The notes below the pieces were generated by a model that was given only the letters and a program-made list of their open reading frames with translations, did not search any database and was not told the DNA's origin. Position numbers and translations under genes: made by a program. Shown here one piece after another: positions 39,878 through 47,796 of a stretch of 64,000 nucleotides of DNA (position 1 is its first letter; each line of letters starts with the position of its first letter). The stretch is from Acinetobacter sp. TGL-Y2 (GTDB taxonomy: Bacteria > Pseudomonadota > Gammaproteobacteria > Pseudomonadales > Moraxellaceae), in the NCBI RefSeq assembly GCF_001612555.1, contig NZ_CP015110.1:2852001-2916000 (forward strand). Direction: 5' to 3'.

Positions 39878-40252
39878 ATGGAACAAAGCATAAACTGTCC
39901 AAAATGTGGTTCGACCGAAGTTGAAAAACGTAACCATGAACAACTGCTGCAAAAAACAGGTGGTGTATTGCTCTCTGCCGCAGGTACAACAGCAGGCACA
40001 GTCGGCGGTGCTGCTTCTGGTGCTTCTATAGGTGCTGCCATTGGAACTGTTGCTGGACCCTTAGGTGTGATTATGGGCGGAACCATTGGGACATTCGTAG
40101 GCGCCATTAGTGTCGGGATTACGGGTGGTTTCTTGGGTCATCGTTTTGGTAAAAAAGCCGGCGAAGTGGTCGATAAAAATATGTTTTTAGATTACCAATG
40201 CCAAAAATGTAAACATCGCTTTGAAGAAAAACAGCTTAAAACTGAAGCATGA
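39878..40252 (+). CDS. Zinc-ribbon protein with internal glycine-zipper segment
   Basis: A 124-residue protein with an odd layout. A CPKC pair lies at the N terminus (INCPKCGSTEVEKRN), then comes a long Gly/Ala-rich stretch of about 60 residues (GTTAGTVGGAASGASIGAAIG and GVIMGGTIGTFVGAISVGI), and a CQKC pair lies near the C terminus. The two Cys pairs may form a single zinc ribbon across a hairpin-like glycine-zipper membrane segment. The function is unknown. The frame also has a TTG one codon earlier. No signal peptide. Confidence 0.65.
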   Translation: MEQSINCPKCGSTEVEKRNHEQLLQKTGGVLLSAAGTTAGTVGGAASGASIGAAIGTVAGPLGVIMGGTIGTFVGAISVGITGGFLGHRFGKKAGEVVDKNMFLDYQCQKCKHRFEEKQLKTEA

Positions 40253-40301
40253 TTGAATACCTTAAATATTCAGAATTTCGAAAAGTTACAGACTTATGAA
40301 A

Positions 40302-40331
40302 TAAAAAAGAGCCTAAATGGGCTCTTTTTTG
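40302..40331. terminator. Bidirectional terminator
   Basis: AAAAAAGAGCC-taaat-GGGCTCTTTTTT lies between converging genes. Confidence 0.88.
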
Positions 40332-40359
40332 GTTTTTGATCAGTGTTTGCTTGATTGAA

Positions 40360-40956
40360 TTATTTGACTTGTAGCTGTTGCGCAATAGTGCCTAAACGCT
40401 TCCCTTGCTCTATACACAGCATTTTTTCATCTGCACTTAAGCCTAAATCATGACGTGGACCACTGACATGCGTTGCCCCATACGGCGTCCCGCCTGTTTT
40501 GGTATTCGACAATGCAGGATGTGCATTGGTTAACCCCAAAATCATCATGCCATGATGAAACAGAGGCGGTAACATGGTCAGCAAGGTGCTTTCTTGACCG
40601 CCATGCATTGAACCAGATGAACTGAACACACATGCAGGCTTATGATGTAAAGCGCCATTAAGCCAAAGACTGGTGGTCTGATCTAAGAAATACTTCATCT
40701 CAGATGCCATATTGCCAAATCGAGTTGGTGAACCGAGTGCCAAGCCTGAACAGTGCTGTAAGTCTTCCAAAGTGCAATAAATATCCCCCTCTTCAGGAAT
40801 ACTGGCTTCTGCCTGAGTCACCACGGTGGTGAGATTCGGTACAGTGCGAATTTTAGCTTGCATACCTGATGCTTCAATTCCATCTGCAATCAAATGCGCC
40901 ATTTTTTTAGTCGCGCCATATTTACTGTAATAGAGAACAAGAACATAAGGTTGCAT
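40360..40956 (-). CDS. WrbA-like NAD(P)H:quinone oxidoreductase (flavodoxin fold)
   Basis: A 198-residue flavodoxin-like protein of the WrbA family. VLYYSKYGATKKMAHLIADG is the FMN phosphate loop, LGSPTRFGNMASEMKYFLDQT and FSSSGSMHGGQESTLL are the family signatures, and GGTPYGATHVSG completes the FMN site. Such enzymes reduce quinones by two electrons using NAD(P)H, protecting against redox stress. The length is close to E. coli WrbA (198). Transcribed alone, convergent with the zinc-ribbon gene. Confidence 0.9.
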   Translation of the reverse strand: MQPYVLVLYYSKYGATKKMAHLIADGIEASGMQAKIRTVPNLTTVVTQAEASIPEEGDIYCTLEDLQHCSGLALGSPTRFGNMASEMKYFLDQTTSLWLNGALHHKPACVFSSSGSMHGGQESTLLTMLPPLFHHGMMILGLTNAHPALSNTKTGGTPYGATHVSGPRHDLGLSADEKMLCIEQGKRLGTIAQQLQVK

Positions 40957-41070
40957 ACGTTAATCATCAAATGAAAAAAAGAAAACTATACGGTAATTCT
41001 CAGCATTTTTGGTTAAGCTGTAAAGGAAACAGCAATAAAGTTAACGAATAACAATGGGAACAGATACTTT

Positions 41071-42315
41071 ATGATGCAATTACTCAAAAAGCTCCCTTTC
41101 TATAATAAAACTTGGTTTCAATTCATTATTTTCGTCATTAGACGTTTTGAAGCGAACAGTTGTAGAGAGCAAGCGGGATCATTGACCTACACCACGTTGT
41201 TCGCGGTCGTCCCCATGCTGACGGTTTTTTTAGTAATTATCTCGTCAATCAAAGCCTTAGAGCCTGCACGTCAACAATTACAGCAGCTGATTTACAGTAA
41301 TTTTTTGCCGAAAACCAGTATCGCTTTTGACAAAGCTTTAAATGCCTTTACCGATAATTCGAGTAATTTAACCATTATTGGTGTGCTGTTCTTATTTGTC
41401 ACTACGGTGATGATGCTGACCAGTATTGAAACCGCCTTTAATAAAATCTGGCGCGTCAAGGAAACGCGAAATGGCATTGTGGGCTTTATGCGTTATTGGA
41501 CTATTATCTCACTCGGTCCTATTTTGCTCGGTAGTGCGTTTGTGATTTCGTCAACCCTGGCATCATTAAATGTATTGAGCAATAATTTCGCAGGCTATGA
41601 GGTCAACGGCGCTGCGCTGTTATGGGTGATTTCTTTGGGTTTAACCGTGTTTGGATTTTTCACCTTATATTGGACAATTCCTAACCGATCAGTGCCTATA
41701 CGTTCAGCCATAATAGCTGCGGTCTTTAGTGCCGTGACCTTTGAATTGCTCAAAAATTTGTTTGGTTTTGTCATGACCAACTTCACCAGTTATCAGCTGG
41801 TGTATGGCGCGTTTGCCGCAGTTCCCATATTCCTTCTGTGGATTTTTCTGTCTTGGAACGTGGTGCTTTTAGGTGTTGAAATTAGCTATGCATTGACCGC
41901 TTTTCATACCGGCAAAACCCAAACCCGCCATCCTGTGTTAATGCTGCTTGATATGCTAGAGCTGTTTTATCAAAAGCAAAAAGACGGCAAATCCGTGACC
42001 GATGAAGAAGCCTTAAATATTTTAGGACGCGGCGAAATTGGACGCTGGCCGGCCTATGTACGTTTACTCGAACAGCAAAATATTATTAAGCGGACTGAAA
42101 GTGATCAATATGTATTAGTGAGAAATTTAGATCATCTGGATTTTTGGTCATTTTATAAATCCCTGCCTTATACTTTGCCCAACAAAGAAGATGTCGGACA
42201 TATTCATGAAGATGATGTCTGGATGCAGCGTATTGGCCCAGCACTGGTTGAATCTGATGACTACTTAGCGGCCAAACTATCGATTCCGCTATCGACTATT
42301 TTGGATCAGAAATAA
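41071..42315 (+). CDS. YihY/UPF0761 family inner-membrane protein
   Basis: A 414-residue inner-membrane protein of the YihY (formerly RNase BN-like) family. An N-terminal region with REQAGSLTYTTLFAVVPMLTVFL, the family signature, is followed by five further hydrophobic helices including the segment YQLVYGAFAAVPIFLLWIFLSW. A C-terminal soluble domain of about 120 residues looks like a winged helix. The RNase BN naming is historical; the true activity is unknown. The second codon is also ATG, so start could be 41074. Confidence 0.88.
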   Translation: MMQLLKKLPFYNKTWFQFIIFVIRRFEANSCREQAGSLTYTTLFAVVPMLTVFLVIISSIKALEPARQQLQQLIYSNFLPKTSIAFDKALNAFTDNSSNLTIIGVLFLFVTTVMMLTSIETAFNKIWRVKETRNGIVGFMRYWTIISLGPILLGSAFVISSTLASLNVLSNNFAGYEVNGAALLWVISLGLTVFGFFTLYWTIPNRSVPIRSAIIAAVFSAVTFELLKNLFGFVMTNFTSYQLVYGAFAAVPIFLLWIFLSWNVVLLGVEISYALTAFHTGKTQTRHPVLMLLDMLELFYQKQKDGKSVTDEEALNILGRGEIGRWPAYVRLLEQQNIIKRTESDQYVLVRNLDHLDFWSFYKSLPYTLPNKEDVGHIHEDDVWMQRIGPALVESDDYLAAKLSIPLSTILDQK

Positions 42316-42324
42316 TTAGCGCAT

Positions 42325-42356
42325 TAAAAAAGACCTCGCCTTGAGGTCTTTTTTTC
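42325..42356. terminator. Bidirectional terminator
   Basis: AAAAAGACCT-cgccttg-AGGTCTTTTT lies between converging genes. Confidence 0.85.
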
Positions 42357-42388
42357 GCATGATGAAAAGTTTAGAGATGATGAAAATA

Positions 42389-43273
42389 TCATTCAATTGA
42401 AGCTGTCGATTTCCAACAAATGATTGCGCCTAAGCTCACCAAGCCCGTGCCCAGCCAAAAACTCAATTGAGGATAAACTCCAAGAATCAACATTGACATG
42501 ACGGTCGAGAGAATTGGCATAAAATAAGTCGCCACAATCAAGATCTTCATATGGCCATATTGCATACTTTGGTTCCAATTGCTGTAAGCAATCCCAATCA
42601 GTCCTCCGAGCACCGCCACTGTGAGCCAGAGTTGCAGACTAGGCATCACAAAGGGTTCATTTAACACGCCATGTACCAGCCACAGCAAAACCACAGTGAC
42701 AGTAAAGAAGAGTGGAACGCCATTTTGACCTTGTGCATATTTTTTAGTCAAAATACTGTAAATGGGCCAAAGCAAAGCCCCTACCAATGCAAAAAGATAG
42801 GCAATCGGGTTTTGCTTTAAAATCAAGATCAATTGATCTGAATTTAAAATATCGGGGTTTACCACCAACATAAGGCCCAAAATTGCCAAGAGAAATCCAA
42901 TGCCGACACACCAGTGAAAATTCAATTGTTTAAGCAGAATAGAAAACACAATCATCAGGGGGGGCCATAGATAATTGATCATGGCAATCACCATGACTTG
43001 ATCTCGGTTTTGAGACAGTGCAATCGACACCAAAAACAGAATTTCGTAGGCAACAAATAAAGCGCCACAGCCCAGCAGATAGACTTTTGACATTTGAGCA
43101 ATTCGAGGCAATCCCGTGACTACCAGAATAAACACTGCACTAAAGGTATAAATCAAAGCCACGCCTTGCACAGGGCTTAACACTTCAGTCACGAGTTTGA
43201 CTATACCGACCAAACTTGCCCAAATCAGAATCGATGAGAGGCCGAGCCAGGTGTAATGATTTCCCCATTGCAT
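42389..43273 (-). CDS. DMT-family exporter, YddG type (aromatic amino acids)
   Basis: A 294-residue membrane protein with about ten helices in two EamA repeats. NHYTWLGLSSILIWASLVG and the YLWPPLMIVFSIL helix place it near YddG, which exports aromatic amino acids and, in Salmonella, methyl viologen. Substrate here is inferred from family only. A longer frame goes to 43384, but its extra 37 residues are basic and unlike the family, so the ATG at 43273 is chosen. Confidence 0.82.
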   Translation of the reverse strand: MQWGNHYTWLGLSSILIWASLVGIVKLVTEVLSPVQGVALIYTFSAVFILVVTGLPRIAQMSKVYLLGCGALFVAYEILFLVSIALSQNRDQVMVIAMINYLWPPLMIVFSILLKQLNFHWCVGIGFLLAILGLMLVVNPDILNSDQLILILKQNPIAYLFALVGALLWPIYSILTKKYAQGQNGVPLFFTVTVVLLWLVHGVLNEPFVMPSLQLWLTVAVLGGLIGIAYSNWNQSMQYGHMKILIVATYFMPILSTVMSMLILGVYPQLSFWLGTGLVSLGAIICWKSTASIE

Positions 43274-43415
43274 ATGTATTGGCACCCTATTGTTTATTCT
43301 TCTGATTCTGATTTTTGCTATGACGCAGAGGTTTTGATTCGCAATTTTACTGTTTAAATTTTTTATTAACCTGAGTTTAAACAAAATCTATTGACCATAT
43401 TAATAAAAGTGACAT

Positions 43416-43445
43416 TAAAAAGGGCTACTCATGTAACCCTTTTTC
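43416..43445 (-). terminator. Terminator after the FAH-family gene
   Basis: AAAAAGGG-ctac-tcat-gtaa-CCCTTTTT. On the minus strand the T-run follows the stem, so it ends the FAH-family transcript before the YddG-like gene. Confidence 0.7.
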
Positions 43446-43511
43446 AGTTCAGTTCAATGGTTCATCTATAAATGAATCCTGCAGGGTTGAAGCTTAAAAA
43501 CCAAATTGAAA

Positions 43512-44153
43512 CTAAGCTTGTACCGAGGTATGCCACACAAAATCTTGCGTCTGACCTTTAAGCGTCATTTTCAGTTGATCCCCTGCGTTCAATGCAGCCA
43601 CACCCGCTGGCGTACCTGTCATCACCACATCACCTACGTCTAAACTAAACACTTGGCTAATCTCTGCCAGTAATGCACCAATCTCAAAGATCAGTAATGC
43701 AGTATCACCTTTTTGACGCACCACATCATTCACCTCTAAGCTGTAATGAATATTGTTCCAGTCGGAGACTTCACTAACATCCACCCAATCCGCCAACACG
43801 CAAGACCCATCAAAGGCTTTAGCACGTTCCCAAGGCTGACCTTTATTTTTAAGTGCATCTTGTAAATCACGCAAAGTTAAATCTAAACCTAAAGTCACCG
43901 CGCCAATCGCTTCAATGGCTTTAACAGGGTCAGTCTCTCCTTTTAATGGTCGATCAATACGCAAACTCAGTTCGCATTCATGATGACAATTGCCCCAAGC
44001 TGGGTTCCATGAAATGGCTTGACTCAATGAAATTAGACTGCTTGGTGGCTTAATAAATAAAACAGGCTGATCCGGAACAGCATTTCCTAACTCTTTTGCA
44101 TGGTCTGCATAGCTACGACCGACACATACAATTTTTGATGGACCTTGACTCAT
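43512..44153 (-). CDS. Fumarylacetoacetate hydrolase-family protein
   Basis: A 213-residue FAH-fold enzyme of the YcgM-like group. IVCVGRSYADHAKELGN starts it, LFIKPPSSLI follows, and HHECELSLRI gives the metal-binding Glu pair. GVTLGLDLTLRDLQ-type and VVMTGTPAGVAALNAGD segments complete the site. Family members are acylpyruvases or oxaloacetate decarboxylases; substrate cannot be told. Upstream of its start lies a 7-bp tandem repeat, then the YcxB-like gene on the same strand. Confidence 0.87.
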   Translation of the reverse strand: MSQGPSKIVCVGRSYADHAKELGNAVPDQPVLFIKPPSSLISLSQAISWNPAWGNCHHECELSLRIDRPLKGETDPVKAIEAIGAVTLGLDLTLRDLQDALKNKGQPWERAKAFDGSCVLADWVDVSEVSDWNNIHYSLEVNDVVRQKGDTALLIFEIGALLAEISQVFSLDVGDVVMTGTPAGVAALNAGDQLKMTLKGQTQDFVWHTSVQA

Positions 44154-44186
44154 CTCTTCCCTCTTCTGTTTTATGACATCTTGAAT

Positions 44187-44221
44187 CGTGTTTCGTGTTT
44201 CGTGTTTCGTGTTTCGTGTTT
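44187..44221. repeat. Heptanucleotide tandem repeat, five copies
   Basis: CGTGTTT is repeated five times without error. It begins 33 bases before the start of the FAH-family gene (on the minus strand, upstream) and runs into the stop codon of the preceding YcxB-like gene. Confidence 0.95.
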
Positions 44222-44720
44222 ATTTTTTAAATGTATTTTCAAATAATGTCTGGTCTGCTGTGTTTTCAAATGCACGTTTGGGAACAATCACCACGGTATG
44301 ATTTTTCAATTCAAGCATATAGGTGAGTTTACCCATTACGAAATTTTGGACATCTTGATAATGAAAGGCTTGATTGGGACGACCACTGGAAATTAGCTCT
44401 GCTGAATCTTGAAATAAATCGATACCTTGTTCGCTTTTGCCAAATTGGTACTTAATAAATTGGCGTTTAAACATCATCGGTAAAAACCAATAGCGCATCA
44501 GCAGTTGCAAAACAATAAAAAATACACCGAGCGCAACATAGTAGCGTCCCACACCCTCTAAGCCTAAATATAGACCCCAAATCACAATGGCCACACTGAC
44601 CAAAGGGGTCAAAAAGCGGGTAAATTGTTTCTTACCAAAAGTGGCCAAAGCAAAACCATCTTGGGACTCTTCTAAGCTCAAGAAATAACGCACAGATAAG
44701 GCAGGCTTGGTGTCTGACAT
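44220..44720 (-). CDS. YcxB-like membrane protein
   Basis: A 166-residue protein with two adjacent hydrophobic helices (about residues 37-80) and a C-terminal soluble domain of the YcxB-like type. The domain pattern GIDLFQDSAELISSGRPNQAFHYQDVQNFV and VVIVPKRAF is typical. Function is unknown in the family. Stop codon falls within the heptamer repeat array. The FAH-family gene follows on the same strand, 66 bases on. Confidence 0.72.
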   Translation of the reverse strand: MSDTKPALSVRYFLSLEESQDGFALATFGKKQFTRFLTPLVSVAIVIWGLYLGLEGVGRYYVALGVFFIVLQLLMRYWFLPMMFKRQFIKYQFGKSEQGIDLFQDSAELISSGRPNQAFHYQDVQNFVMGKLTYMLELKNHTVVIVPKRAFENTADQTLFENTFKK

Positions 44721-44929
44721 AGCAAATTCAACAGATTTTTATACAAGTTGCCTCAGATATTACACTAGATTGTGCCTTTTCATTACGGTGTTGACCGCTT
44801 TTTCTTATCGGAATTTACACAAGCACACTGTTCATCAAATCCATGCTCAGATTAGACTTTTTACCCTTTATCTATAAAGAAGATTGAATTGAAGTATTTA
44901 CCTAAAAATAAAAAATAAGGATATGAAGA

Positions 44930-46222
44930 TTGAAAACAATATATATGCTGATTTGGATCAGTTTGCTCAGCTTATACAGTTTCGCACATGCCGAAATCAT
45001 CCCATGGAAAGAAGATATTCCGAACAGCCTACAACCTTTTCAAAATAATCCCCAGCTATTGGCGAGTTTAGCTCAGAATCGAATTGTCATTTATGCACAC
45101 CCTACTCGGCGCACCGCTGTACCGACCTCTAAAAACCCCAATCCTTCGGTGAGTTTTCATTCATCCGCGATTGTTCTACCAGTAAGCGCTGCAAATATTG
45201 AGAAAACCTTAACGCATTATGAGCAGTATGTTGGACTGTTTCCACAGCTTAAATCTGCCAAAATCCTCTCTAAAAATGCGCAAGCCACACAAGTCAAATA
45301 TCGAGTGTCCATCCCTACGCCCGTTCCCGTGCTTAATTTTAATGAAGATATTATTTTTCAGCATCAATTAGGCAAAAACAGCTTAGCAAGTATCGTGATT
45401 GATGCGCCTATTCCTTATGCCATCGGAAAGTTTGAATGGTTTAGCTTGGGTGAAAATAAAACCCTACTGACCCTGACCCAATGGGGCGATTTAAATCAGC
45501 CTAAAGGTTTTTTAATCAGTAAAATCTTAAATGCCCTGCCTGAAGTGAAAATGGGTATTCCAGCAGGTACCAATGCCTTTATCTTGGAATCACTGCGTAA
45601 ACGCTTTAGTTCCGATAAAGTCACAGCTTTAAAACCCGGTCAGTTTCCGAATGAAGCACTCAGCAAAGCTCAACTGGATAAAATTGCACAAATCAGTCAA
45701 AGTTCCAATCGACCGTTTACGCTCATTCATCTTCCAAGCGCGGTGCCCTATCAACATGGTCCAGAAACTATGCGCTTTGTAACCACCTATCAATATAACG
45801 CGCAAAAGCCTCAAGCCCTACAAAAGTGGACTCAACCTAAGGCATATCAAACATTGTTTCCAAGACAAATCAAAAGTATACAGACCACAACTTTGGATAA
45901 TAAAACCCAAAGTGCAGACATTAAAGCCAGTGTGGGACTTGGCGTGATTACCATTCCATTTCATTTTAAAATGAATTTTAGCTTCCCTAAACCCACCGAG
46001 AATTTGTTTTATGCCAATGGTGGTGATTTAAAATATTTAAAGGGACAAATGCAGTTCAATCCACATGCTCAAGGCACATTGCTCAAGATGAGCACAGCCA
46101 TGAAAATAGACGCTCAAGCCCCCTTTTTATTGAGAATTGCTCGAAGCTTGCCTTATCACGAAGTCTTGCCAACGGTGGGTGCGAATGCTGTTTTTATGAC
46201 TAAACTTTCGACCGCAAAGTAA
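44930..46222 (+). CDS. Exported protein with two START/SRPBCC-like domains
   Basis: A 430-residue protein with a signal peptide (about residues 1-21, ending AHA). The N-terminal half has a START/polyketide-cyclase-like pattern: AIVLPVSAANIEKTLTHYEQYVGLFPQLKSAKIL, then VKYRVSIPTPVPVL and FEWFSLGENKTLLTLTQWGD. A second, weaker copy follows in the C-terminal half (RFVTTYQYN to MSTAMKIDAQAPFLLRI). The start is TTG, with AGGA eight bases upstream; an ATG five codons on is the alternative. A hydrophobic-ligand role in the periplasm is plausible but unproven. Confidence 0.65.
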   Translation: MKTIYMLIWISLLSLYSFAHAEIIPWKEDIPNSLQPFQNNPQLLASLAQNRIVIYAHPTRRTAVPTSKNPNPSVSFHSSAIVLPVSAANIEKTLTHYEQYVGLFPQLKSAKILSKNAQATQVKYRVSIPTPVPVLNFNEDIIFQHQLGKNSLASIVIDAPIPYAIGKFEWFSLGENKTLLTLTQWGDLNQPKGFLISKILNALPEVKMGIPAGTNAFILESLRKRFSSDKVTALKPGQFPNEALSKAQLDKIAQISQSSNRPFTLIHLPSAVPYQHGPETMRFVTTYQYNAQKPQALQKWTQPKAYQTLFPRQIKSIQTTTLDNKTQSADIKASVGLGVITIPFHFKMNFSFPKPTENLFYANGGDLKYLKGQMQFNPHAQGTLLKMSTAMKIDAQAPFLLRIARSLPYHEVLPTVGANAVFMTKLSTAK

Positions 46223-46261
46223 GTGATTGGATTAATTATTTATTATTATAAATTTCAGGCA

Positions 46262-46292
46262 CAAAAAAACCGCAATGAAGCGGTTTTTTTGT
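46262..46292. terminator. Bidirectional terminator
   Basis: AAAAAAACCGC-aatgaa-GCGGTTTTTTT ends the START-like gene on the plus strand and the tRNA-Arg transcript on the minus strand. Confidence 0.85.
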
Positions 46293-46319
46293 CAATTTTA
46301 CATCTTTCGATGATCAAGT

Positions 46320-46396
46320 TGGTGCGCTCAGAGAGATTCGAACTCCCGACCCCTTAGTTCGTAGCCAAGTGCTCTATCCAGCTGAGCTATGAGCGC
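46320..46396 (-). tRNA. tRNA-Arg (ACG), copy 1
   Basis: A 77-base cloverleaf on the minus strand: acceptor GCGCTCA, anticodon loop CTACGAA (anticodon ACG, read as inosine after editing), T-arm GTTCGAATC, encoded CCA. Identical to the two copies downstream at 47223 and 47346. Confidence 0.96.
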
Positions 46397-46532
46397 GACG
46401 TCTTGATGTGCTGCATTATATATGAATATTATTTTTTGTTAAGTGCTAATTTCGCTAAAACCCTTCAAGCGGATAGTAATTAATCACTTATCGTTTTAAA
46501 CTATTAAAAAAATAGCGATTTGACTTCAAAAT

Positions 46533-47087
46533 ATGAGCCTTACTCCCACATCGCATATTTTCACAGACTATTTATTGATGTTTATGCTTTGGGCTTGCTT
46601 GCATTATGCCTTTTACATACAACAACAGGAAGTGAATGCACTTATGAATGCCGAGTGGTCTGAACTTCAGCTTGATCAAACCGAAGCGGAACTCAAGGTT
46701 TTACAAGGGAAGACTGAATGGCTACTTCAAGTTTATGCTGACGAATCTCAAACACCTCTTGCAAGTTTTCAATGTAATTCTCGGCTCGAATCACTCTGCT
46801 TGAAGCTTGCACATCAGCAGATCGAAGTTCGACGTGTTGTTCTTTATGTTGCAAGACATCTTCCACACCTCGACATTCGCGCGATTAAATTAAAACACAT
46901 TGAATACGTCGATGAAAATCAGCAATCACAATTGTTTCAGGACTATTATGTGCCGCCTAATCGATCCTACAGAAACAAGGATGAAGGGCTGCTATTGATA
47001 TTTATCAGCGTATTGATTGTTATTTTTTTTATTATGGCATTTCAAATTTACGCAAAGCGCCAATCAACTAAAATCATTCATTATTAA
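46533..47087 (+). CDS. Orphan membrane protein between tRNA-Arg copies
   Basis: A 184-residue protein not recognised. One hydrophobic helix lies near the N terminus (TDYLLMFMLWACLHYAFYI) and one near the C terminus (LLLIFISVLIVIFFIMAF). Between them is a soluble, partly coiled-coil region with two cysteines (FQCNSRLESLCLKL). The gene is in the opposite direction to the tRNA genes around it and shows no operon partner. No strong ribosome-binding site is seen before the ATG. Confidence 0.6.
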   Translation: MSLTPTSHIFTDYLLMFMLWACLHYAFYIQQQEVNALMNAEWSELQLDQTEAELKVLQGKTEWLLQVYADESQTPLASFQCNSRLESLCLKLAHQQIEVRRVVLYVARHLPHLDIRAIKLKHIEYVDENQQSQLFQDYYVPPNRSYRNKDEGLLLIFISVLIVIFFIMAFQIYAKRQSTKIIHY

Positions 47088-47170
47088 AACCACTATTTAC
47101 TTGAATTTATTTATTGTGTTTTATGCAATGGTCATCACTTTAAAATAAACACTAAATCTAAAACACAAAA

Positions 47171-47191
47171 AAACCGCAACATGTGCGGTTT
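47171..47191 (-). terminator. Terminator of the tRNA-Ser/tRNA-Arg cluster
   Basis: AAACCGCA-acatg-TGCGGTTT is followed on the minus strand by a seven-T run. It is similar in sequence and position to the terminator at 46262-46292 after tRNA-Arg copy 1. Confidence 0.75.
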
Positions 47192-47222
47192 AATTTAATT
47201 TTACATCTCGCGATGTTCAAGT

Positions 47223-47299
47223 TGGTGCGCTCAGAGAGATTCGAACTCCCGACCCCTTAGTTCGTAGCCAAGTGCTCTATCCAGCTGAGCTATGAGCGC
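47223..47299 (-). tRNA. tRNA-Arg (ACG), copy 2
   Basis: A 77-base sequence identical to copy 1, with anticodon ACG and encoded CCA. Lies between copy 3 and the terminator. Confidence 0.96.
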
Positions 47300-47345
47300 G
47301 TACTTGAGTGTCTTTCGACTGTCGTTACATCACGATTAATTTGAT

Positions 47346-47422
47346 TGGTGCGCTCAGAGAGATTCGAACTCCCGACCCCTTAGTTCGTAGCCAAGTGCTC
47401 TATCCAGCTGAGCTATGAGCGC
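47346..47422 (-). tRNA. tRNA-Arg (ACG), copy 3
   Basis: Third identical 77-base copy, 46 bases upstream of copy 2 on the minus strand. Confidence 0.96.
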
Positions 47423-47438
47423 ATTTCAAATTATTCGT

Positions 47439-47530
47439 TGGCGGTGAGGGAGGGATTCGAACCCTCGGTGGGCTTTAAGACCCACGCTCCCTTAGCAGGG
47501 GAGTACCTTCAGCCACTCGGCCACCTCACC
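47439..47530 (-). tRNA. tRNA-Ser (GCT)
   Basis: A 92-base class II tRNA with acceptor GGTGAGG, anticodon loop CTGCTAA (anticodon GCT), a long variable arm, T-arm GTTCGAATC and encoded CCA. It heads the minus-strand cluster Ser-Arg-Arg. Confidence 0.95.
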
Positions 47531-47796
47531 GTAACGAGTCGCCATAATACAAACTTCGCCCCTACTGTTCAAGTCAGAATTGGAAAAAAACTGGCAAATT
47601 TGATCAATCATCTATTTTTTATACGATTTCCGGCTTTTTTAAGTTTTTTCAGTTCAAAAAAATGACTTCTAAGGCATCGTTATGCGCTGGCATCGGTTAA
47701 AATCTTGGCTTAAACACATTATTGCAATCATTTACGTGCAGTCTGGCGCTGCATGACTTATGCTAATCCTATCTTCTACATGAAGCCAAAGACATT

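Noticed and set aside
47438..47665. Frame starting MAVREGFEPSV
   Set aside because: This is the well-known false ORF produced by reading across a tRNA-Ser gene.
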